DNA from: Hyphochytrium catenoides
Lineage: Eukaryota > Sar > Hyphochytriomycetes > Hyphochytriales > Hyphochytriaceae
DNA length: 49,607 nucleotides
Assembly: GCA_900088475.1 (NCBI GenBank)
Contig: FLMG01001274.1
Location: 8,108 to 57,714, forward strand
Direction: 5' to 3'
Shown: positions 37,716-49,607 of the stretch, piece by piece
Layout of the letters: the number at the start of each line of letters is the position of its first letter
Numbering within the stretch: the first letter of the stretch is position 1
Translations under genes and position numbers: made by a program
Notes under the pieces: model-generated
What the model was told of the DNA's origin: nothing
Database searches by the model: none
What the model saw: only the letters and a program-made list of their open reading frames with translations

Positions 37716-40700
37716 ATGCTGGATGAACGTGGCCGCTTAGAGGCGACGACCTCTCTGCCAGTCTTAGCCAGACACCTTCAGGCTCTTGCTTCGAAGTGCC
37801 GCAGCAATAATGGCATCCTTGCAGAAGAGCTGGACAGCGTTATCCTATCGGTGGCCAACCTTATACTGGAGGTGCATCCCTATGCCGCTACAGGGTCTCT
37901 GGCAGAGCTCCGCTCAACAGCACGCACGGGCGGTGAAGAACGTGAAGAGCAGGAAGGCAAGCCTTCACTAGGCTTTCGGCAAGGAGGAGGAGAAGCAAGG
38001 GGTATGCTGGACAACGAGAGCTATGAAGCCTGGCGGTCGCTCTGGCGCCTAGAGCTCCTCTACAGGTATCAGCTCCTCCAGAGAATGCTCCCAGTGCTGA
38101 CGTTTGTTGGTGCTGATACTCTTAGAGACGGCGGCTTCACCTTCCGCATACCGATTCTTAGCTTGGAGACTGTCCGGAGAGCGGGCCTCGCCATCGCCTC
38201 CTTGCACCAGTTGATTCATCAGACGTACATAGGAGGAGAGATTATGGCTATCGCAGATTGCAAGCACTTGGTCCTTGAGGTCGGCTTTGCCCTGATTCAG
38301 ATCCGGCGTTCCTTTGACGGTGCAGCAAAGAAAGTAAGGGGTATGGAAGAGCGCCCTGTAGGTCGGCCTTCGCCTCTCTTCAGTATAAGAGACGAGCTAA
38401 GACGGGGAGAAAGGGACGAGGGGCTACTGGACCTCTGGCTGGCGCTGGCCAGACTGCCCCGCGAGCTTGCCACATTACTAACAGTCATCGGGAATAGCAG
38501 TTATTTCCCATCCAGCCCTATAGACATCATGTGGGGCCTCTTGCCTACGTTCAGTCCCTTCTTCTGCCACCACTTCCAGCACGAACCGAACAGAAGGAAC
38601 TGGGCCAAGCTGGTGGAGGAGATCTATAAGCTTAAGTTGGAGGACTTGGGCACAAGAGGATCGGCATATGATGACAATCTTGAAGGCTTATATGTTACGC
38701 TCTTTCACGCTGCTGAGAGCTCCTCCCTCTTCGCTCAAATGGCTGTAGAGAGCCCATGCGTGGACCTTTCCTGTGCAGCTCTGAAGGTAAATACCCAGCA
38801 GCCGATAGTGGACATCCATATGAAGGGCCTCTTCCATCTGGGGATCCGCTCCACAAAACGGGGAGACGAAAAGTTGGTGACCTACCACAAGTTGATCAGC
38901 CAGTGCATTAGGCTGATTGCTCGTACATACGCTCGATTGGGAGGCGACGCTGGAGGGAAGGCGATTCCCCTTGAGCTTCAACAGGTCTTCGAGAAACATT
39001 GTCGGAATGCGCCAGCTTCCGGGCCTGGACAGGAGGGAAACGATGCAGATAGTAAATTTCTTCTGGAGAAGCTTGCCTGCATCCTTTTTGATGTCCAGAT
39101 CTTTGGTCGCGCTATCAGACTTGACTTAGAGGACGGTCAGCGCGCTTCCGCCTGTGTTGACCGGCCACAATTTGCTAGAACTCAATTCTCAAAGCTCCCC
39201 TTCAACCACTTCACGATGAGCGTCTACCAAACGAGACGCTTCCAGTTGGCTGAGGATATATCCATCTCAGAGCTGCGTGAGACCTTGCGAGAGATGCTTC
39301 GATTGGGAAATGAGTTGGGTCTATGCGCACTGATGCTTTTACATTTGGGAAAGGAGGGCCTGACCCAAGAGAGCTGGATGTTGGAACCTGAGCTTGTGGT
39401 GAGCTTATGGAAGATTTTGCAGGGCGCCCTGCGACAGGAGGAATGCGTTAGGGCTCTCTACGCGATAGCGTTAGACCACGAGGATGCTCGGCGACAGAAG
39501 CAAAAAGAGAAGGGTGTGACGACGAGCATCTATTCCTCAGATATGAGCATTATTGCGGAGTTCGACCCAAAGAAAGATTCATTGCCACCTCCTCTCGTCG
39601 CAGGAAAGCTCAAGTTGATTCTCTCTTCGCTATGCTTAGACACTCTGAGGAAGCTGGCGTCGATATCTACCCCTTCTTCGATGCTCCGATTGCATGTCGC
39701 AGTTACTGACGTCCATTTCCTGCCTAACATACCCTATATACTTCCGCTAGACGATCCAGTCACAGACTTTTTACTAACATTTGCAGCTCAATTGGGGGAG
39801 AAAGAGAGGACGATAGGTCGAAGGCCCTCGTGGGCTCTACTCAAGGTTGTAGACCAGCTGGTGCGGAGTCAGAAAGTGGAAGCTATTGCCTTTCTTCTGC
39901 GCAACCAATTTCTCTGTCAAAAGCTCTACAGAGACATCCAGTCAAACACTGCTCCAGATTCTGACTTTGAAATGCTTTATGCAGAAGATTCCCGGCATGT
40001 GGAGAACTTCTACACGATTGTATCTCATCCATCCTTCACCCCTGAGAAGGAAAGAGCGGGAGCCCTAATGACACGGGTGTGCTCTCTGATAGGGCACTAC
40101 ATGGATATTTACCCGGAAGGGAACTTTCAACACTTTCTTGACGTTCAGAGACGTACGTTTCTCTCCCTTTGTCATATTGCACTTCGCTTGTGCTCTCAAG
40201 GGGCTAGGTTTCCCTCACAGCTCACAGACAATATGGTTCTCAGATGTCTTCTGACTCAAAAGCAAGGTTGGCTAGCTCTGGTGAATTGTCTGTCCAGTAA
40301 TGACGCTTTGATCCCCTTCGGTAGCCTATCGGCTCTATATTCTGTTCTTATGAGAGAGTATACTCAACAACCTTTGCCATGCTGGAGCCGCCCAGATCAA
40401 GAAGGAATTGGGAAAGTAGATATTGTGGATTGGCTGAGGGCGGAAGCGTTGCGCTGCTGTGAGAAGAGGCTCCGCTGCGGCAGTGTAGCACCTGCCTTTC
40501 CGGGACAAAGCGCCAGCGATTCTGCCATGCCGGCAGCCGAAGAAAAGGGAGACCAACCCTGCGGAGCAGCTGCCATGGAGGCAAGGGGAGATAGTGTCTC
40601 ACGCTCGGCAGCAGCGATGGCCTTCCTAGAGGCAGTCGGCGTCAAAGGAATGGATGCCCGCGCTGCGTGGGCCTCAATCCCTCGGATTATTCAAGGTACG

Positions 40701-43700
40701 GCGACAAGAGGCCTAGTACTCCTTTTGGACTGTTGTCACGACAGCTCAAGCAATCTCCACCCCGATTTTACTTTGGGGCCCAACCGTCTTTCCCATTGAG
40801 CTCTGCATGTCTGCGTAATCTCGTTTCTTCTCCCTAATTCCTCTGCACGTCGCTAGGACCTTCACAACCGATGCCCTTGGTTGACAAGAACTCCCTACTC
40901 CGGGATGCTCAACGAAAGATCGAAAAGGATGCTGTGCGACTTGGTCCTGCAGATGAGAGGATCGTATACCTTGATCGGTCCCAATTCATCCAGTACAGAG
41001 CCTTTGAGCAGAAGCCGAATGTCTCCGACCTTCTGCGCAAGTCAAAGCTACGGAAGAACGAGGAGAATAGGGAGACAGATGAAGCTGGAGGACGAGCGAT
41101 CCATTCTTTCTCTGTTATGAACATTGCCCGCCAGTGGATATTGGCTTCAAGAAGCTCAGTATCGTTCCCTTCTGAGATGCTTACCTTTATCTCTATGACG
41201 TCAATGGAGAACTGCTGCATGGAGAACCACGGAAACAGACTTCCCTTTGCCATGACGCCAACAGCTGGTGTTTGCTACTTTGAATGTACCCTCGTCTCTG
41301 TACCTCAAGATGGTAGTCCCTGGTTTGTCTCTGTAGGGCTGGTACAGGGAGATCATCCTGAGGACTCTTACGTCGGGGACGCGTCTGCCAAAACCAGAGA
41401 CAGCTTGTTAGGACTGTCGTCACTGAAGTCAACGAGGACAAGTGTGGGATATCTCAGGTACGTTTACTCTGACGGATACCACTACTCGCTTTATAATGCT
41501 TCGGGTTTCCTTGCTTTCTGGTTTCTCACTTTCCTCACCTTACTGCCTTTGTATCGGACGCCCATGTTTCGCTCCCCGCTTCTCCTTTTTCACTGATAGC
41601 GTCTTGCTGCTGTCCTTTGCTGCCTTGGAGATCATTTACGCTCTGTTCGGCTCACGTTGCCAAGCAGTAGCGGAAAAATCGAGATCTCCACTGGAACATC
41701 GCCCTCTTCAGCTGCTGCGCCAGCTCTTCCCGCCAACGGCGCTTTCACTGAGGGAGATACCGTCGGGGTGGGGCTGGACCAAGTGCTAGGGACTTTTTTC
41801 TTCACAAAGAATGGAGAACTTGTGTTCCCCCGTCCTCGCGCTCGTCCCGACTCCGAACGCAATCAGCACGCAGCTACGGGTGAGTCTAGGGTAGGAGGGG
41901 TATCTGCAACGACCTCAAGCATAAAGAAAAGATCGGGTAAATGTCCAATAAGCGGTGTGGACATATTTGAGCACATCGAATATAGAAGAGGCAAAGCCTA
42001 CTCTACTTGGAGAGTGTGAGGAATGTACTTTGAGAACGTTTCAGAGCAGGGGAATCCTCAACAAGCTTACCTCGCCAAAAGACACGTCCTGTTTGTCTTC
42101 TTCCTACTTCTGCACTCTTTTATCTTACCATAGATCATCTCACTTGTTGTCCCTGCACCGTTCCCACCTCCGCACCGTTTCCACCAGAAGGGTCAGTTGA
42201 AAAGAGTCTCAAGAAAAAGCAGAGGATGAATAACCCTGTGGCCTGTGGCTCAAGCCCCGAGTCCGAGCGTCTGGGGCCAGAGTATAAAATAGACGCTAGC
42301 TCCTTTCCCTTCATCTATGCAGGAATAAGCATCCAAGGACCCGTCGATGTGCTCGTTGGTACCCCAGTGAAAACTCCTACAGCAACCAAGCTGGCATGGA
42401 AGGCAGAATTGGAACGGCTTCGACAGGGGCGGCGTTGTCGCCCATCTCCAGCTAATCCTGACTTCTTAATGAGAGTCTTAATGGGTGTGAACGCCACTCG
42501 CGAAGCTAAGAGTATGAGGGTTCAGAGCAACGACAAAATGAAGAATGAACAGGAGCCCGTTCGTGTGACTCTTTTCTCCTATAGTGACAAATCTCTCTCT
42601 CCACACGATTTAGGTGGTCACCCCTTCCCCCCGCCTCGTGGGGCGACATGCCACACGTTGGACCGGCGCAATACCTCTTTGGTCTACTACGCCGTCAACG
42701 CTGTCCCCAAAAAATTCCTGGTTGGCTTGGAGAGAGCTATGGACCACATCACCAGCAGCTATACTCCAGCCATTGACCGTCTATTCTTTCATTCTGAGCC
42801 CGGCAGCTTAAAGAAAACAAATGAAAATGGGACCGATGATAAGAAGATAGAAGCAAGAGAAGTCATTGACCCATTCCGCTTTCCCTACGTCCACGGGGCT
42901 AGTCCCTTGGCAGATTCAGAGCTAGCGCATTGGTTATGGAGAGCTGGGGCAGGCCGACGTCAGATGTTGAATGGTTCTCCTTACCAGCTTCTACCTTCGA
43001 TCTTCTGGGTCTCTGCTGAGGGGGAAACGGAGATCAAATCGGACATCAACGCTGTACCTCCAGATCTGTATCCTGAAGTCTACCCAGCTTTATCTAGTGT
43101 CTTTTCACTCTTGCTTCCTCTTTTTGAGCGGTGCTATCATGGGCCTCTACGTGGGAACGAACTCCAGGTTATTGTGCGCTCTACGGACTATGTCTACAAG
43201 GCAGGGAACGGGGAGTGGGAGGCGCCAGAGATGCCATGGCATATGGAAGGCTCTCCTGCTGAAGATATTGTCGCTGTTGGCCTCTGTTTCTTCAACGTGG
43301 ATCCTTCTCTGGAGACAGGATACGTCTCCTTCAGACAAGTAGAGGAGTTTGAGAAGTACACGGAAGTTCCAGGAACGCGTTACGACGCCAAGAACAAGCA
43401 GTATGCAGATATGATCTTCCCTTACTACGGACAGAAGAGGGACGGAGAGAGGATTGTCGGGAGCTACGTCCTGGACTCGCCTTTTCCAATTGAGGAAGGC
43501 GGCCTCGTTGCCTTTAAGAACAATATTCAGTATAAGATTGACTTGCCCACTCGGCTGCGTCCCGGAGAGACAGACAGTGACACAGACAAATCCCTGCGAG
43601 TGTTGACCTTTCTCCTTGTCTGCCCCCGGCACCGCATTCTCTCGACCAGAGAAGTACCTGTTTCGCAGAAAGAAGTGCGTACATTCCAGGTACTAGCGAC

Positions 43701-44052
43701 TTTGGAAGAGCTGGCAAGAACCATTAGCGCAGGACGTCTACACTTCCCGATGGAGGTTCAGATGACGATATTAAGCTTTCTTCCTAATGAAGGGCTCAGC
43801 CTCTCCGCTGCCTGGAAGCACCGCGAGCGGTTGTCCCGCGAGAGAAGGCTCTTGTGTGCTGAGAAGAGCTTCTATGCCGAGCTGACAGTGCCAAAGTGGC
43901 GACAGATCCAGAAAAGAGTCATCCTGCAGCGGAGGTCCCTAAAAATGGGGGAAGGCGATGAAGATGATGAGTCTTCTGATGATGAGGAATGGGGCCGCTC
44001 ATACTATGATATGGACCTTGATCGAGGTTTTGAGGATGAATCGGACTATTAA
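37716..44052 (+). CDS. Large fusion protein: unrecognised helical region, SPRY domain, DUF4246 domain
   Basis: Four exons join in phase: 37716-40695, 40857-41457, 41665-41879 and 42188-44052, giving 1886 aa. Residues 1-993 are helical and I do not recognise them. The SPRY domain is at about 1125-1323: GVCYFECTLVSVPQDG, WFVSVGLVQGD, SVGYL, FTEGDTVGVGLDQVLGTFFF, then a loop of about 40 residues and the last strands ISIQGPVDVLVG. Those last strands lie in exon 4, ahead of the DUF4246 part, so both belong to one gene. DUF4246 (about 1345-1770) shows ELQVIVRSTDYVY, MPWHMEGSPAEDIVAVGL, YVSFRQVEEF and FLLVCPRHRILSTREVP. DUF4246 is thought to be Fe(II)/2-oxoglutarate dioxygenase-like. The C-terminus is acidic (DEDDESSDDEEW). 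SPRY domains bind proteins, so this may be a targeted modifier, but substrate and role are unknown. ATG 37716 opens the long exon. Confidence 0.8.
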
Positions 44053-44703
44053 CGAGAATGGAAGCAGGCTCCCTCACTACAGGCGGGAGGGAGGCAATCA
44101 GAGGAAGGCCACGGAGGTGGTACTGGCAACCATGAGGAGTGTGCTCGAGAGCGCCAAAGCGATTTGAAGACGTGTCTCTCTTAGTGTCCATTGGCAGAGT
44201 AGACAGTGGATAACAGACGAACTGAAGATGAAGAGATAATCCCTTCCCAGGCTTCCACTTTATAATGTAGGGAAGTTTTCGTAGGTAAGTAGGGAGTGAG
44301 TAGGTTAGACTACCTTCTCACAGCTATGTTTTAATGTTAAAACTGGTACAAGGACAGATGAAAGCACTGCGTGAGCTCAATAAAATCTGGAAAGGGCGAG
44401 TAGTGAACAAGATAGAGCGAGATCCCATAAGCGGCTGCAGAGAGGGCCATTATATTCTTTCACGGTGCAGGAACTCGAAGGTAAGCTGCCACTACGGCCG
44501 TGGCGAGCGAGGCGGGAGGCTCCTCCAGGAAAAGAAGCTTCGCACACAGAAGGGAGAGAAAAAGTAGACCGAACAACTTTGGGGAAGAAGAGAGACAGTG
44601 AAGTTCTCTTTGACCATCCTTCCCACGGCTTACTTCAACGCACGATGTAAACAAATCGCTACTGCTACCCAGGGCTAGGTAAATATGCTCAGAGTAAGAC
44701 CTG
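44053..44703. other. Convergent 3' intergenic region
   Basis: 651 bp between the SPRY-DUF4246 stop and the stop of the last gene. A purine-rich plus-strand frame around 44465-44650 looks like chance. Confidence 0.5.
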
Positions 44704-47700
44704 TCAAAATTCCAGGTGGAGCAGGAGAGCAAGACAGAAAGCGACCAGAGAGTCAGCAAGTAGGAGATAGAGCCGTGTGGCCGTAGCTACAGTCTCCATC
44801 CTTGTGATTCCCGTTATATGACCGTCTAGAACCTTTCCCACATCATCTACCACCTCTCTCTTTGCTTTACTTAGTCCAACATGATCTTTGGTCTCTGTTC
44901 GCTCCCCTGCTTCTCTCCTATAAGCTTGCTTACCTTCTGCCCCAGCGTACTGCTTCTGTTGTAGTCTTTCCTCCTCTTCCAAGCTGTTCAGTGCTTCTAC
45001 AAGCTCGTCACCAGCCACAAGCTTCAGGACCTCCGCCTTGCGCTGCCGCAACACGGACGAAAGGCGAGGATCTGATCCGCGAACCTCAATCCTGCCACCC
45101 AGGAACACTCCTGGCAGAGGCATTTGGGTTGTTAGCACGGCACGATAGAGAGCTCTGACCAGAACCTCGCCTACTTCTGTTCTTTCTCGCCTGACATCCC
45201 AATCGTTTTGCCTTCTTCTCTGCTTTCCGTTCCTCTGTTCCCATTACTTCTCACACGTCAGCTGCTCTCTTTCCAACTCTCCTATCTCTGCTCCCTTACT
45301 GCTTTGTCATATCTATCTTCTTTCTCTCTTGTTCCTGAGATACCACCTTCTCCTTGTAGAAGCAGGCGATGGCTACTGACCTTCCCGCTTATCGTCTTCA
45401 AGTACACACAAGCTAATAGTGATGCCCACATGTGAGCCTCGGAAGGTGTTGGACAGGTAGGAAGCCTTTCGAAGAGATATAAATCAAGCTTAGTGTGTGT
45501 CACAAGGGTCGCAGGGAGGCGAGAGCGAGAGGAAGTGAGAGTGTCAACGACTGAGAAAGGGAGGTGGAGATATACTTGACCAGATGATCAAGATGGCGGG
45601 CAAGGCTTGAAAGAAGCTAACATCAGAAGAAAACAGGAAAAGTAATAGTTGATCTAAGTAGACACACACCGTCCAAAGTCCGCTCCCAGTAGGTGGCAAT
45701 GGAAACACTGGCTGTAGCTTGTGAGAGTGCCTCAACGCGATCCTGTCAAAGAGACTCTTGGGCTCTGTCTCTTTTCCCAAGAGTCGCCTCTGGGGGCTCC
45801 TAACTACGACAAAAGCCGCATGGTCCATGCTACTCACCAGCCATGGCGGGGAAGTGGGAAGGGAAAGAAGTCAGTTAGGCGAGATACGTGAGCAGAGCAG
45901 CAGGACATAAGTGGGGAGCAGTTAGAGGGCGATTTAAGAAAGTATCAGGGGCGTCTGTGAGGCGGAACAGCGAAAATCTCGAATAGCATTAAGGATAGAT
46001 GGCTGCCTGTTGAAGCCAGTCACAAATTTTGTGTCGGTACCGCTGCCAAAGCTCCCTGAAAGACTCCAATCGAGCCTGAGATGTGTGCGGCCGAACTAGC
46101 ATCACCTCTAGAGGCAGGAGGTACGGCTGAGGCTGTAGTACAATGTCCTGTACATTGAGAGACAGTGTGAGAGCTTTCTTGAGGTGAAGGAGGGATACAG
46201 ACAATGGATATGAAGTTGTACCACAGAAACTGAGAGCCAGGGTTAACGAGACAAGCTCAGCAGAGAAGCTGTACAGAGAAGGGGAAGAGATGGCTAACGA
46301 ACCTTGGGTCGCTGCGGCGCTTGAGCGGTGCCACGAGACCCTGCACCCTCTGTTTCTGTTCGCTGGCCGCCTGACTCTTCGGTCACTTCACTCTCGTCCG
46401 CACCTTCAAAGATTATCTACGAGGACAATCTATCAAAAGCCAGCCAGAATCTTGATCCCCAGGGCTACAAACGCTGAAAGACAAGCACAGGTGTGCAAGA
46501 GCTAGCGAGAACAAGGAACGTTGGTCTAAGGAAGCGAAAAGCAGTGTTCAACGGGCTGGAGAAAGCAAAATCTGAATAGAACAAAAGGGATAGTAACCGA
46601 AAGGGCTATGGGACAATTGCAATCGACACCTAGCGCAAGAGAGTGATCCCCAAAGGAAGCTGAATGAGTCACTGGCCACCTGCAATCCTACGCTAAATGA
46701 TCCAACATCTAGCATCACAAGCCTAGTCTCCCAGAACACACTAGCGTGAGGCACCAAGGAGCCTTCTAGGTGGAAAGACGAGTCTGACTGTCCGCTGGAC
46801 AGCGTTGCGGGGCCGGAGAAGTCTGAGACAAACCTAATCAAGTCAGGGTAAGAGGTAGTCCTTTGAATGGCCGCAAATGTAGGTAGTATATTTACAGTGC
46901 AGATGCCCATACCGAATAGAGGAGAGCCTGATGTTCGTCATGTTAAAGCAGCAGAACCTCACCAGCACCTCACCTCCAGGAAGCACCAAGTGTTGAGCAA
47001 TAACCTACACGAGGAAAAGAGTATGAGAACGCTAAAAGGTAGAGTGACACGGCTTGCTCGTTGTTGCAAAGGCAACAAAGTTCACAAGCCTGTCGATAAT
47101 CCCAAAGAAAAGAACCTTCACTGGGTCAGAACTCCCTGTCATGGTATAAGACTCTTCGTCATCGTCGAGCTCCATCGGCCCAAGACCCGCGGCACAGGTC
47201 CCAGTCTCCTGACGCCCTGAAGAGGCGAAGCGATAAAACTCTATCGCCATTGGTGACTGGCTCCACCCCACAGCAGGAGGCAGTTGACTCACGAGGTACT
47301 CAGGAACAGGCTCCCGTTGCAGAAGGATGTTCATCATCTACGCGGTGCACAAAGAGTCAAGTCACAGATTGATAACTTTTGGCGCTCTCTCCCTAAAGTC
47401 GCGAGTCGCAGCAGCTCTATTCCGAGCCCCTTAAGCAATCTATCCATTTGCGGTCGAGGTTTGTCTAGCTGTTTTCCTCTTTTCCTCTCTCCAACAGCTA
47501 AAACGCTAGTTCGACGCCATTGCTTGTCCCGTAATGGGCCGGAGTGCTCTCTCATGCTCTCTCTCTCTCTCTCTCTCTCTTCCTCTCTCTCTTCCTCACT
47601 CTCGCTCTTTTCCTCTCTCTTCCTTTCTGTCTTTCTCTAATGTGCCCTCTTTCGACTTCCTGTCACTCTTCATTCTCATTTTGTCATCTGTCTGCAAGAG

Positions 47701-49607
47701 TAGATTCAGAGTACGCGATTGTCATCCTACATTATCTCCGGGAGGCTTTTTCTTCTTGTCCAGAAGATCTAATGCTGACTCGAAGCTACAGGGCCCACAA
47801 AAGACGAAGCAATACATGTGAGAACTTGATTTCAGAGGAGGAACTTTAAGTAGTATTATCCTACCTCTTGACACCGAGAATAGAGGTCTTTTCAGCCAGT
47901 TCTGAGTACGCAGTCGTTAGGCCAGAGCGAACCGCTTCTGACATTGTTGGGAAACTGTCAAGTGAACAAATCCGCGTAACTTAGTTAGCCGAAGGGAAAG
48001 AGACAATGGAAAGGGGCTGCAAAGAGAAATGAGAAGGGGCAGCACGGGAAACGAGGACAGTAAACAGTTCTTACCGTCTCGCCAAGAGTAGAGCTGAGTG
48101 GATACCCAGCTCTACAGTGGCGTCGTAGCTCTCACTGCGCGGTGCAGAGTCCGTTGTTCCTCCTCCTAACTTGCCCTGAAGAAAGCGTTCGTGCCTCTGG
48201 GCTTGGTAAGCCTTCATGACAGACCAATGGACCGTTAGTGTGAGAAAGATTAGAGCGGACCACCTATTTACCTAAGCAAAGAGTAGACGAAGCAATGCTA
48301 TAAGTCCAAGATCAAGATGCCATATTAGAGAGCAATGGCTCCCCCATATGCTAAACAGCCTTTAGTCAGTGAACTAGCTCCAGAAGAAAAAGAAAGAGAG
48401 GCAGGTGTCTAAGCTTGACGAGAAAGAGGCTCCCTCCTCTACCTTCATCGCCTCATTGTTACGCATTTCGAGTAGAATGTGATGGAGCAGGTCCTGGCCT
48501 AGAACATTTTCATCGAATTCCTCGGCCGGATCTTCGACAGGTTGGGCAGCATTCCCAAGGCTGACATCTTAGCAGTAAGTAAGGGTCAGACCATCGCTAG
48601 TTCATCTCATATGAGACCTGTTCACATCCCAGAAAGGATCTGTGCCTTCTCCTGCATAGACTCGACGGCTATTCTCTGTTTCTCACCAAATCTCGTCCTC
48701 TCCTGTCTCTATCTCTCTCAACCTCGATCTGCCTAGAGATGGTCTGAAGGTCCCTCGTCGTCTGAACTGTTTCGCCAGTGCTTTTCGTCCAACGATCGTG
48801 AGCGACTATAGACTCTCTTCCCATGCTTTATCTATTAAAGCCCTCCCCCACTGCCACTTATGCCTCTTAGAATTGCTTTCTTACCTCGGGTAAAGCCCCA
48901 ATAAAGAGCAAGAAGATGGAGGAGACCGATACGAATGCTGGGTGTACGTATCTCAGCAAGCCACCACTCCAAGAGATTATCCAGCACTCTACTGAACCGC
49001 TGTTGGAACTCTCCCACATCCTCTAGCCCTAAAAGTAGCAAGAAAAGGCGCTCGGTACACGAAGAGTAGTGAAGAAAGAATAACGACTAGCTCGGGAGGA
49101 AAGAGGAAGAGGTACGAGCCCAGCTTCAAGAGACTGAGTCTGTTACAGAGAGGCCAAGCTCGTAGCGACGATGCACAAGGCTGTGAGAGAGAGCTAAAGC
49201 CATCATGCTACCATAGGAAGAAAAAACTTACCCAGCCTAACACGATTGTCATGAGACGTCAGAAGGTGTCCTACCACGTGAAGACAATAGAGATAGAACC
49301 AGGCATCCAGACAGTTGGTAGGACTCTCTCGCACCCAACCCATAGAAGAGATGGTGAACTCGAGGACCTTAAGACAGGCATCCAGCTCCATACGCAGAGG
49401 AGTTGAAGGTAGAAGAGAGACCGCATTTCCGGATTCTTTTTGATCAGCCTTTAATGCTTTGTAGGCTTTAACCAATATGCCCGATGGCAGGAGAAAGTGC
49501 CCTAAAAGCGCAGCCACAAGTTCTGTTCGCTGCTGAGCACGGGCAGTGTTCTGCAAGGTAAACAGGCTAAGCTTTCACCTTTATCGTACAGCTCGTCTGG
49601 ATGTCTC
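44704..49607 (-). CDS. Large multi-exon protein of unknown function (5' end off window)
   Basis: I do not recognise the family. The first visible exon, 49232-49550, follows an acceptor at 49551-49552, so the gene begins beyond the right edge. Exons 49232-49550, 48885-49028, 48443-48567, 48075-48211 and 47865-47954 join in phase. Further exons are clear near 47050-47335 (QREPVPEYLVSQLPPAVGW), 46700-46870, 46000-46200 (QARLESFRELWQRYRHKICD), 45670-45835, 45377-45500 (LDLYLFERLPTCP) and 44704-45190. The protein is rich in leucine and tryptophan helices (NLLEWWLAEIRTPS, ALLGHFLLPSG), like a HEAT or other helical scaffold. The last exon ends with a charged helix and a hydrophobic tail (LYLLLADSLVAFCLALLL), perhaps a membrane anchor. 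Several joins in the middle are unresolved. Confidence 0.6.
47558..47640. repeat. CT-rich microsatellite in an intron of the last gene
   Basis: (CT)n passing into CTCTTTCCT-like sequence on the plus strand; on the coding strand it is GA-rich. Confidence 0.8.

Noticed and set aside
40696-40799. C-terminal tail of the long frame ending at 40799
   Set aside because: Lies after a GTACGG donor; splicing to 40857 keeps phase and leads into the SPRY exons.

Overview
The window is nuclear DNA of an intron-rich unicellular eukaryote. Every confident gene except one long exon is cut by short GT-AG introns (about 60-400 nt) with CT-rich interiors and donors of the GTAAG, GTACG or GTGAG kind. I joined exons by hand, requiring the codon phase to match across each junction and the protein family to stay continuous. 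Gene content points to an alga or a relative of algae: a plant-like nucleotidyltransferase, an MSL-type MscS channel, homoserine kinase, a bacterial-type rRNA cytosine methyltransferase and a plant-like mitochondrial processing peptidase alpha subunit. I cannot name the lineage from sequence alone.

Layout. 1-10480 (+): one very long signalling gene that enters from the left edge. Its visible exons encode two cyclic-nucleotide-binding domains, a CaMKK-type protein kinase and a PP2C phosphatase. 10943-12643 (-): a CDK1/2-type kinase. 14467-19224 (-): TPR repeats fused to a plant-type non-canonical nucleotidyltransferase. 19840-about 20975 (-): an unrecognised cysteine-rich protein. 21715-24885 (-): MscS-like channel. 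25523-26602 (+): CINP homologue. 26952-29343 (-): homoserine kinase. 30070-32940 (-): MPP alpha. 32941-35154: gene-poor DNA with palindromic tandem repeats. 35155-36689 (-): RlmI-like methyltransferase. 36690-37715: shared upstream region with a microsatellite and a 36-base assembly gap. 37716-44052 (+): about 990 unrecognised residues, a SPRY domain and a DUF4246 domain in one chain. 44704-49607 (-): a large unrecognised protein that leaves by the right edge.

The genes do not form an operon or a cluster. The left gene joins a second-messenger sensor, a kinase and a phosphatase in one predicted polypeptide and is the most unusual item. Land plants are known to have a PP2C-CNB-CNB-kinase protein, but as I recall its kinase is AGC-type and the phosphatase comes first. 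Here the phosphatase is last and the kinase is CaMKK-like. The second unusual gene is the SPRY-DUF4246 fusion at 37716-44052, where the last strands of SPRY lie in the same exon as the DUF4246 domain.
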